5,177 bases of DNA from Chlorobiota bacterium. GTDB lineage: Bacteria; Bacteroidota; Bacteroidia; Flavobacteriales; Flavobacteriaceae. Both the position numbers and the translations under genes were made by a program. Every line of letters starts with the position of its first letter. Position 1 is the first letter of the stretch. The DNA lies in NCBI GenBank assembly GCA_013151975.1, contig JAADHG010000242.1, forward strand, positions 1 to 5,177, given 5' to 3'. The notes below the pieces were generated by a model that was not told the DNA's origin, made no database searches, and saw only the letters and a program-made list of their open reading frames with translations. Positions 1-5,099 of this stretch are shown here, piece after piece.

Positions 1-281
1 ATAAGCGGAGTACTAAAAATAAATGGATAATTCTTATATCTGATGGAAAGCCTAATGATTATGATAAATATGAAGGAAAATATGGTATCAACGATGTAAA
101 ACAAGCATTAAGAGAATTGAATGAGCGACAAATTAATTCTTACGCTTTAGCAATTGAGGCACAGGCAAAATACTATTTACCTCAAATGTTTGGACAAAAT
201 CATTATCAAATTTTAACAACTCCAGTTGAGTTATTAGAATCGTTAGTAAAATTGTATGAAAAAATTAAGCATCAAAACTAG
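1..281 (+). CDS. norD: NorD-like vWA-domain protein, C-terminal fragment (5' end outside window)
   Basis: The reading frame starts at base 3 and runs 92 codons to a TAG at 279-281; the N-terminal part lies before the window. The visible piece is the end of a von Willebrand factor A domain. A hydrophobic strand (WIILIS) leads into SDGKPND, whose Asp (bases 42-44) fits the third metal-binding (MIDAS) loop, followed by YEGKYGINDVKQAL, a stretch typical of NorD. The end matches the usual vWA order: a strand (INSYALAIE), a segment YLPQMFGQNHYQIL and a final helix. In known systems NorD works in the cytoplasm with the MoxR-type ATPase NorQ to mature nitric oxide reductase, including insertion of the non-heme iron FeB. 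The norC start follows 11 bases after the stop, so the two are almost certainly co-transcribed. In the classical norCBQD order norD comes last; here it precedes norC. The family call is fairly secure; whether norQ lies upstream cannot be seen. Confidence 0.82.
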   Translation, partial: KRSTKNKWIILISDGKPNDYDKYEGKYGINDVKQALRELNERQINSYALAIEAQAKYYLPQMFGQNHYQILTTPVELLESLVKLYEKIKHQN

Positions 282-292
282 AGTTTGTAAAA

Positions 293-721
293 ATGAGTAA
301 TGCTAAAAAAAATATTATAGTAATATCAACCTTAATAGTAATCTTTAGTATTTATAACTTTTCTGTGTATAACTTAAGAGATTACAAACAACCAGTAAAG
401 CTATCTTCAAAAGCAATACAAGGACAGCAGCTTTGGCAAGAAAACAATTGCTGGTCTTGTCATCAAATCTATGGTCTTGGAGGATATTTAGGGCCAGATT
501 TAACCAATACTTTTTCTAATCCAAAGAAAGGGAAAGAGTATATTAAGACATTTTTAAATAGTGGTATTAAGTCAATGCCAAAATTCAATTTTTCTGAAGA
601 TGAGAAAGAGTCTATAGCTATATTTTTGAAATATATTGATAGTACAGGATATTATCCGAATTACGAAGCAAATTTTAAACTAAACGGCTGGGTAGAATTA
701 AAGTATAAAGATGAAGAATAA
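293..721 (+). CDS. norC: NorC-like membrane-anchored monoheme cytochrome c
   Basis: This 142-residue protein is close to the usual NorC length of about 145-150. Residues 7-26 form one uncleaved transmembrane anchor, which would place the rest in the periplasm. The heme c site is CWSCH (Cys53, Cys56, His57), followed by YGLGGYLGPDLTN in the position of the GEGAYxAPxL stretch of NorC. The likely sixth ligand is Met95 in SMPKFNFS, which matches the QMPxFNLT segment near the end of the NorC cytochrome domain. In the family NorC passes electrons from periplasmic donors to the low-spin heme b of NorB. The ATG at 293 lies 11 bases after norD and has no clear Shine-Dalgarno sequence, as is common in Bacteroidota. 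The last 11 bases overlap norB in another frame, implying translational coupling. Unlike its NorB partner, this subunit shows no missing key residue, so a c-type electron input is probably retained. Confidence 0.9.
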   Translation: MSNAKKNIIVISTLIVIFSIYNFSVYNLRDYKQPVKLSSKAIQGQQLWQENNCWSCHQIYGLGGYLGPDLTNTFSNPKKGKEYIKTFLNSGIKSMPKFNFSEDEKESIAIFLKYIDSTGYYPNYEANFKLNGWVELKYKDEE

Positions 722-2093
722 AACGGCGTTACTATTTTTAATATTGGCACTTACTGCTTTATTGATAGGTGTTTTTTTTGGATTACTGGCAGCATTACAA
801 TATATAATTCCAGATTTATTAAAGGACTATATTCCGTTTAATAAAGTGCGCCCTTTTCATGTAACTTCAACAATTTCTTGGATTGTACTTTGTGCTACTG
901 GAAGCATCTATTTTTTTATAACGCAAATAGAGCATCTGAAACTGTTTTCCAGCAAATTAATACATACACATTTCATTATTTTTATAGTTACAGGAATTGG
1001 AATTTATGTGTCTTTTTTAACAGGTAAAATGGAAGGAAGGGAATATTTAGCCTATTCACCAATACTAACCATTCCTATACTTTTAGGTTGGATTTTATTT
1101 GGTGTAAATTATTTTAAGACCATAATACAGAATGTAAAAAACTGGCCAGTATATTATTGGATGTGGGGAACAGGAATTATTTTTATGATTTACCACTTGA
1201 GTGAAGCGCATTTTTGGTTGATTCCTAATTTTAGAGAATACTTTATTAGGGATATTTCTGTACAGTGGAAATCGTATGGCTCTTTTGTGGGCTCATGGAA
1301 TATGTTGGTATATGGTATTGCTATTTATATAATGTCTAAAATTAAAAAGGATGAATCCTCGGCACGTGGTAAAACGGTATTTTTCTTTTACTTTCTGGGG
1401 CTAACAAATCTTATGTTTGGTTGGGCACATCATACTTACATAATCCCTACACAACCGTGGATTCGTTACGTTGCATATGGAGTGAGTATGACGGAATGGA
1501 TACTGCTAATTTATATTATTAGAGAATGGAAAAAATCTCTAACCAAAGAAGATAAAAAAAGCTACTGTATGGCATATAAATTTTTAATTACAGCCGATTT
1601 TTGGGTGTTTTTAAACCTGATTCTTGCTTTGTTATTTTCCATTCCTGCGATTAACTTTTTTACTCACGGCACTCATATTACTGTAGCTCATTCTATGGGA
1701 ACAACCATAGGTATAAATACAACAATCTTATTTGCATCAGTTTTCTTTATTGTGTCTAAGATAAATCCTTCATTTAAGATAAATCAATTTGCGGTTAAAT
1801 ATGGGCGTAATTTATTTAGGATTTCTCTATTTCTTTTTTGGATTACGTTGCTTATAGCAGGAGTAAAAAAAAGCTATTGGATGTATTTTTCAGAAAACAT
1901 CTTTTTTTCTGAGATGCAGGATTCTTTGTATTATGTATATCTCGCTATTTTTGTTTTTGGAATGGGTTTAGCAATCTCTATAATATCTCTAGGAACAGTT
2001 TTAATAAGAGTACTAACAAAAACATTAAAAAATCAAGAAAACTTAGTGCTATATTCAGCAACATTATTAATTATTATAAATTACCAATATTAA
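711..2093 (+). CDS. norB: Divergent NorB-like heme-copper subunit with altered FeB and heme ligands
   Basis: This 460-residue protein has 12 predicted membrane helices, starting near residues 6, 48, 83, 117, 148, 188, 222, 252, 288, 318, 367 and 404, as in cNorB (450-470 residues). cNorB reduces 2 NO to N2O at heme b3-FeB. Aligned by eye with Pseudomonas aeruginosa NorB, it keeps His50 (=His60, heme b), His240-His241 (=His258-259, FeB), Glu262 (=Glu280) and His327 in HGTHITVAHSMG (=His347, heme b3). Spacing from helix VI to the HH pair is the same as in P. aeruginosa (51 residues), which places Tyr189 at FeB ligand His207, Val193 at FeB ligand Glu211 and Asn197 at Glu215. Met329 replaces His349, the other heme b ligand. 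GREYLAY (109-115) keeps the first conserved Glu of the GREYLE motif but has Ala114 at the second. Helix V carries an unusual HLSEAHFW (162-169). The frame is intact, so this is not an evident pseudogene. NorB homology is clear; NO reductase activity is uncertain, and a variant NOR or NO-sensing role is possible. Confidence 0.85.
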   Translation: MKNKTALLFLILALTALLIGVFFGLLAALQYIIPDLLKDYIPFNKVRPFHVTSTISWIVLCATGSIYFFITQIEHLKLFSSKLIHTHFIIFIVTGIGIYVSFLTGKMEGREYLAYSPILTIPILLGWILFGVNYFKTIIQNVKNWPVYYWMWGTGIIFMIYHLSEAHFWLIPNFREYFIRDISVQWKSYGSFVGSWNMLVYGIAIYIMSKIKKDESSARGKTVFFFYFLGLTNLMFGWAHHTYIIPTQPWIRYVAYGVSMTEWILLIYIIREWKKSLTKEDKKSYCMAYKFLITADFWVFLNLILALLFSIPAINFFTHGTHITVAHSMGTTIGINTTILFASVFFIVSKINPSFKINQFAVKYGRNLFRISLFLFWITLLIAGVKKSYWMYFSENIFFSEMQDSLYYVYLAIFVFGMGLAISIISLGTVLIRVLTKTLKNQENLVLYSATLLIIINYQY

Positions 2094-2097
2094 AAAT

Positions 2098-3903
2098 ATG
2101 AAAAAAACACATTCATTCCACATTCCAGTTATGGGAATAGGATTTACAATAGACACACCTTTAAAGGTTGCGCAATATGGTATGGATTCTGTAATTTCAT
2201 TAGTAGATGATATTTTACTAGAGAGATTAAGAAAGATGTACAGCGAGAAATTTGAAATACCTTATAAAGAAATCACCGATAAGATAGACGATTTTAGGGC
2301 AAAGCGAATTACTTCTTATTTAAATTTAATAAACGATTTAGTAGGACAAAAATTCGAGGCTTTAAAAAATGTCACTGCAGAAAAGAGTGACGAGATACGA
2401 ACATATATTAATATGCTACCAGATAGTTCTGCAATAAAAGAAGAGTTTAAAAAGATAACGGCAAATGGTTATAACTTTTCTGAAATTAGAAGTTGGGCAA
2501 CCAAAACTTTAACCAGAGGAAGTATAGATGTAAATATTATGACCAAAGTTGATAAGGATAACTATAATAAGAAGGAAAAATTACCAGTAGAATATAATGA
2601 TGCACATGCGGCATTTAGAGGGTTTGCAAATAGTGAGTTGAGGTCTTCCGTAATACTTTCGGCTGGAATGAATCCTAGATTGTATTCATATATGTCACAA
2701 TTTGATGATTTTTATCCTAATAAGAATGGAGATATTAAAAAGAGAATCATATTAAAAGTTAGTGATTATAGATCGGCATTAATCCAAGGAAAGTTTTTAG
2801 CCAAAAAAGGATTATGGGTTTCAGAGTATAGAATTGAATCTGGTCTAAACTGTGGAGGTCATGCGTTCGCTACAGATGGCTATCTTTTAGGACCAGTTTT
2901 AGCCGAGTTTAAAGAAAAAAGAGACGAATTAAGAACATCCATTCAGGAATTGTTAAATCAGGTACTCGAAAGTCAAGGTCGTGAAATATCTAAAGCCCCA
3001 TTGTCACTAGAAATTACAGCTCAAGGAGGCGTTGGTACAGAAGAAGAGCATGATTTTTTAATGGATTACTACAATCTTGATTCAGTAGGTTGGGGAAGTC
3101 CTTTTTTATTGGTTCCTGAGGCTACAACAGTAGATAATAAAACGCTTGAGAAGTTAGCTTTAGCTAAGGAAGACGATTTGTATTTAAGCGATATTTCGCC
3201 TTTAGGTGTTCCGTTTAATAATCTAAGAGATAACACTAAAGATGCCGAAAAAGAAGTTTTGATTTCTAAAGGAAGACCAGGAAGTGTTTGCCCAAAACGA
3301 TTTGTGGCGTTAAACAAAGAATTTTCAGAAGAAGGGATCTGTACAGCTTCTAGACAATACCAACGTCAAAAATTAAAGGCATTGGATAGTGAGGATATTT
3401 CTTCGGAAGAGTATCAAAGTAAGTACAATAAAATTGTTGAAAAAACCTGTACCTGTGTTGGATTAGGAACATCTTCATTATTGGCATATAATTTAGATAC
3501 TAAAGTTGAAGGTAAGGGTGTTTCTATTTGCCCAGGACCTAATATGGCATACTATTCTAAGGTAATGAGTTTAAAAGATATTACGGATCATATTTATGGA
3601 AGGTCTAACGTAATAACTAGGACAGATAGACCAAATATTTTCATAAAAGAGCTTCATATTTATATTGATTTTCTTAAAGGTAAATTAGAAGAAGCAAAGG
3701 AGTCTATGAGTAAAAAGCAGGAAAAGTATCTTTACACTTTTACAAATAATATGAAAGATGGTGTGTCTTATTACAACCACTTATTTAGAAACTTGAAAGA
3801 TACGTTTGAAAATGCAAAGTCTATGGTTTTAAATGAATTGGAGACAAGTGTAAATACACTTAACCAAATTAGTTTTGAAATAGAGCAATTGAAGAATAAA
3901 TAA
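2098..3903 (+). CDS. Large NMO-like FMN TIM-barrel protein with cysteine-containing C-terminal extension, function unknown
   Basis: This 601-residue soluble protein has no signal peptide or membrane helix. I do not recognise a named gene. Residues 9-45 (IPVMGIGFTIDTPLKVA) resemble the first strand and helix of nitronate monooxygenase-type barrels. ESGLNCGGHAF (247-257) matches the EAGGH strand of that family, with His255 at the usual catalytic His. ITAQGGVGT (306-314) looks like the FMN-phosphate loop of strand 7, and VGWGSPFLLVPEAT (330-343) like strand 8 (GTRFL..EA). NMO proteins have about 320-380 residues; this one has a mainly helical insertion at about 46-215 and some 260 residues after the barrel. 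Cysteines lie at 252, 398, 415, 451, 453 and 478; the last five may hold an Fe-S cluster or metal, which is inference. Residues 515-601 are helical, probably coiled coil. It starts 4 bases after the norB stop, so it is very likely translationally coupled and works with the NorB-like complex. Flavin binding is moderately likely; the substrate is unknown. Confidence 0.6.
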   Translation: MKKTHSFHIPVMGIGFTIDTPLKVAQYGMDSVISLVDDILLERLRKMYSEKFEIPYKEITDKIDDFRAKRITSYLNLINDLVGQKFEALKNVTAEKSDEIRTYINMLPDSSAIKEEFKKITANGYNFSEIRSWATKTLTRGSIDVNIMTKVDKDNYNKKEKLPVEYNDAHAAFRGFANSELRSSVILSAGMNPRLYSYMSQFDDFYPNKNGDIKKRIILKVSDYRSALIQGKFLAKKGLWVSEYRIESGLNCGGHAFATDGYLLGPVLAEFKEKRDELRTSIQELLNQVLESQGREISKAPLSLEITAQGGVGTEEEHDFLMDYYNLDSVGWGSPFLLVPEATTVDNKTLEKLALAKEDDLYLSDISPLGVPFNNLRDNTKDAEKEVLISKGRPGSVCPKRFVALNKEFSEEGICTASRQYQRQKLKALDSEDISSEEYQSKYNKIVEKTCTCVGLGTSSLLAYNLDTKVEGKGVSICPGPNMAYYSKVMSLKDITDHIYGRSNVITRTDRPNIFIKELHIYIDFLKGKLEEAKESMSKKQEKYLYTFTNNMKDGVSYYNHLFRNLKDTFENAKSMVLNELETSVNTLNQISFEIEQLKNK

Positions 3904-3932
3904 TAGCAGCTACTTAAACAGAAGTTTATAAC

Positions 3933-4397
3933 TTAATTTGAATTAGTGTCGAGAACATTAAAATCTTTTAGGGTTATTGCTTTACCTGAACGTTTAATAT
4001 CCTCAGCAAATTGAGCTATGGTTTTATCCTTAAAGTCTTTTAATAATTTTTCTTTAAAAACAGAAACTATATAATGTACAGGGCAGGGGTTATCATCTGA
4101 GCATTTAGACAGTCCTAAAAAACATTGGTCGAATTTTTTCTCACCTTTAATACTAATAATAATGTCCCAAATGGTATTCTCTTTATTTTTTTTAGTTAGA
4201 AAAAAGCCGCCATTTGGCCCTTTTGAAGAGGATACTAATTTGTCTCTAGAAAGTTGCTGAAGCAATTTAGCAACAAAAGGTTGAGGAGATTCTAATTTAT
4301 CAGCAATTTCAGTTGCACCTATTTTGTTTTTTTCATTACTATATATTGCCAAGAAAAGCACAGATCTAATCGCATATTTATTAGCACTGGATAACAT
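3933..4397 (-). CDS. Rrf2-family Fe-S transcription regulator (NsrR/IscR-like)
   Basis: This 154-residue protein has the usual Rrf2 length. Residues 1-66 form the winged helix-turn-helix, with the recognition helix around QPFVAKLLQQLSRDKL (39-54) and the wing at KGPNGGFFL (59-67). The Fe-S loop follows: Cys92, Cys99 and Cys105 in CFLGLSKCSDDNPCPVH, with His108 nearby. IscR and NsrR use three cysteines spaced about five residues apart; here the first gap is six. The family includes IscR (Fe-S supply), NsrR (NO sensing) and RirA (iron); sequence alone does not separate them. Its gene is convergent with the nor-type operon, 29 bases between stops, so NO sensing is the favoured inference. The ATG at 4397 is the natural start, because MLSSANKYAIRSVLFLA matches the normal Rrf2 N-terminus. 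A TAnnTTTG promoter element and a palindrome lie just upstream, consistent with separate transcription and possible autoregulation. Confidence 0.88.
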   Translation of the reverse strand: MLSSANKYAIRSVLFLAIYSNEKNKIGATEIADKLESPQPFVAKLLQQLSRDKLVSSSKGPNGGFFLTKKNKENTIWDIIISIKGEKKFDQCFLGLSKCSDDNPCPVHYIVSVFKEKLLKDFKDKTIAQFAEDIKRSGKAITLKDFNVLDTNSN

Positions 4398-4413
4398 ATA
4401 ATTAATTTTTAAT

Positions 4414-4421
4414 CAAATATA
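4414..4421 (-). promoter_or_regulatory. Bacteroidota-type -7 promoter element for the Rrf2 gene
   Basis: On the - strand the bases read TATATTTG, a perfect match to the TAnnTTTG -7 consensus of the Bacteroidota primary sigma factor. It lies 16 bases before the ATG at 4397, so transcription would begin only about 9-10 bases before the start codon, giving a very short leader. No good TTG is seen at the expected -33 distance; that interval is occupied by the palindrome at 4432-4443, which may mean the promoter is weak or regulated. Confidence 0.45.
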
Positions 4422-4431
4422 GTAAAAAAAG

Positions 4432-4443
4432 AGACTTTGGTCT
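4432..4443. promoter_or_regulatory. Small palindrome AGAC-TTTG-GTCT, possible operator
   Basis: AGACTTTGGTCT is an inverted repeat with perfect 4-base arms and some further A/T pairing outside. It sits about 30 bases before the inferred Rrf2 transcription start, overlapping the expected -33 region. A regulator bound there would block the promoter, as in autoregulation by Rrf2 proteins. The arms are short, and the site does not obviously match a known NsrR or IscR box, so this is only a candidate. Confidence 0.25.
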
Positions 4444-4460
4444 TTATTTTACGTTTAACA

Positions 4461-4491
4461 ACAAAAAACTCTCGATAGGAGAGTCTTTTGT
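4461..4491 (-). terminator. Intrinsic terminator downstream of ssb
   Basis: The + strand carries ACAAAA-A-ACTCTC, a 5-base loop and GAGAGT-C-TTTTGT: a 6-base GC-containing inner stem (4468-4473 with 4479-4484), one mismatch, and a 6-base A/T outer stem. Read on the - strand it begins 25 bases after the ssb stop and runs into TTTTTTGTTGTT, fitting Rho-independent termination of ssb before the separately promoted Rrf2 gene. The A-rich and T-rich flanks would also let it work on the + strand, though no + strand gene ends here. Confidence 0.75.
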
Positions 4492-4515
4492 ATTATTACT
4501 TGCAGAGTATCGTAA

Positions 4516-4851
4516 TTATTTATTACCTAGCAATAAGAGTTCGTTACAAACTACTTCGGTAACATAACGTTTTTCACCTTCTTTGGTTTCATAACTTCTT
4601 GAAGTAAGTTTACCTTCAATGGCAACTTCTTTTCCTTTTGTTACGTATTTTTCAATAATCTCAGCAGTTTTCCCCCAAGCAACAACATTGTGCCATTGGG
4701 TGTCTGTTACTTTTTCACCTTTAGCATTTTTGTAGCTTTCATTTGTTGCAATAGAAAATTTTGCTAATGTTTTTCCGGATTCAAGATTGATAATTTCTGG
4801 GTCGTTTCCTAAATTTCCAATCAACTGTACTTTGTTTCTAAGTGTGTTCAT
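4516..4851 (-). CDS. ssb: Short single-stranded DNA-binding protein (SSB)
   Basis: With the ATG at 4849-4851 the protein has 111 residues and begins MNTLRNKVQLIGNLGNDPE, the standard SSB start. A longer reading from a TTG at 4884 would add 11 residues (PAKAGIKIKI...) that come from a palindrome and are not SSB-like, so I reject it. The whole protein is one OB fold: GNLGNDPE (12-19), KFSIATNESY (31-40), the TQWHNVVAWG strand with Trp53 and Trp59 for base stacking, GKEVAIEGKL (73-82), and SRSYETKEGEKRYVTEVVC (84-102). It ends at LLLLGNK with none of the acidic tail (DDDIPF type) that bacterial housekeeping SSBs use to recruit repair and replication partners. Short tail-less SSB paralogs occur in flavobacteria alongside a full-length SSB, so this is probably a second copy. 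It would bind ssDNA in the cytoplasm; its special role is not known to me. It appears monocistronic, with a terminator downstream. Confidence 0.92.
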   Translation of the reverse strand: MNTLRNKVQLIGNLGNDPEIINLESGKTLAKFSIATNESYKNAKGEKVTDTQWHNVVAWGKTAEIIEKYVTKGKEVAIEGKLTSRSYETKEGEKRYVTEVVCNELLLLGNK

Positions 4852-4869
4852 AATTTTAATTTTTATACC

Positions 4870-4883
4870 TGCCTTCGCTGGCA
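4870..4883. repeat. Small REP-like palindrome TGCC-TTCGCT-GGCA
   Basis: TGCCTTCGCTGGCA has 4-base GC-rich arms around TTCGCT in an otherwise AT-rich stretch, just upstream of the ssb start. It resembles by eye the CCTGC-TTCG-GCAGG type of interspersed palindromes frequent in flavobacterial genomes, whose translation (here PAKAG) often contaminates predicted N-termini. With a single degenerate copy in view, repeat status is inferred. Confidence 0.3.
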
Positions 4884-4889
4884 AGCGTG

Positions 4890-4947
4890 TTAAACAGTTA
4901 ATACTATCGAGTTCTTATGTTTCGACACTGCAAAGATTAAACAGTTA
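4890..4947. repeat. Direct repeat TTAAACAGTTA, two copies
   Basis: The 11-base word TTAAACAGTTA occurs at 4890-4900 and again at 4937-4947, 47 bases apart, upstream of ssb. Two exact copies so close could be regulator binding sites in the ssb promoter region. In AT-rich DNA a chance match or an old local duplication is also possible. Confidence 0.4.
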
Positions 4948-4981
4948 GCAAACTTTATTCGGTTGTTAAGTATTTAAAATC

Positions 4982-5008
4982 GTTTGTAAATGTTTGTAGT
5001 CGTTTGTA
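4982..5008 (+). repeat. Three GTTTGTA units at exact 10-base spacing
   Basis: GTTTGTA occurs at 4982-4988, 4992-4998 and 5002-5008. The first and third are extended to the 10-base word CGTTTGTAAA, and the third forms a near-palindrome CGTTTGTAAACG (5001-5012). The 10-base period would place each unit on the same face of the helix, as in cooperative protein binding sites. The array immediately precedes the TAAATTTG promoter element on the + strand and partly overlaps its -33 position. Confidence 0.5.
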
Positions 5009-5022
5009 AACGAATAAATTTG
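4993..5022 (+). promoter_or_regulatory. Candidate Bacteroidota promoter reading rightward
   Basis: TAAATTTG at 5015-5022 matches the -7 consensus TAnnTTTG exactly, and TTTG at 4993-4996 lies 18 bases upstream, close to the expected -33 spacing. Transcription would begin near base 5029. No open reading frame follows; the next signal is a terminator about 70 bases on. Such motifs also arise by chance in AT-rich DNA. Confidence 0.35.
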
Positions 5023-5028
5023 TATATT

Positions 5029-5099
5029 GTTGGGCATCTATATACAAAAGGGGACAAGAAAGAATAGTAATTTAAGAAAGTGAGAAAATCACTTTTTTT
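5029..5099 (+). ncRNA. Candidate small transcript between promoter and terminator
   Basis: A promoter at 4993-5022 and an intrinsic terminator at 5074-5099 would define an RNA of about 70 bases with no credible coding frame. It includes a purine-rich middle (AAAAGGGGACAAGAAAGAA, 5045-5063) and ends in a stable hairpin. It matches no RNA family I recognise. It could be a small RNA, a leader ending in an attenuator for a gene beyond the window, or simply not transcribed. Confidence 0.2.
5074..5099 (+). terminator. Intrinsic terminator hairpin
   Basis: AAAGTGA, a GAAAA loop and TCACTTT form a perfect 7-base stem (5077-5083 with 5089-5095) that can extend by A/T and G-T pairs and runs directly into TTTTTTT. 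This is a typical Rho-independent terminator on the + strand. On the - strand the trailing T-run is interrupted (TTTCTTAAATT), so termination in that direction is less likely. Confidence 0.55.

Noticed and set aside
1674..1676. His322 of NorB (HGTHIT) as the replacement low-spin heme ligand
   Set aside because: It lies five residues before the heme b3 His, whereas the ligand pair is normally two residues apart; Met329 holds the proper position.
711..2093. The norB-like gene as a pseudogene or sequencing artefact
   Set aside because: The frame is intact, helices and several key residues are kept, and the changes are scattered substitutions at ligand positions with no frameshift, in a tightly coupled operon.
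3069..3317. An 82-codon open frame on the minus strand inside the 601-residue gene
   Set aside because: It lies wholly inside a well-supported + strand gene, has no family features and is a shadow of that gene's codon pattern.
3915..3928. TAAAC-AGAA-GTTTA hairpin between the operon and the Rrf2 gene as a bidirectional terminator
   Set aside because: The stem is only 5 A/T-rich bases and no T-run follows on either strand; too weak to call, although some terminator is expected for these convergent genes.
4852..4884. An 11-residue N-terminal extension of SSB from a TTG codon
   Set aside because: The added residues come from a REP-like palindrome, and the SSB family starts at the internal ATG (MNTLRNKVQLIG).
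4982..5008. GTTTGTA units as a CRISPR array
   Set aside because: Units of 7-10 bases with 0-3 base gaps are far shorter than CRISPR repeats and spacers, and there are no cas genes.
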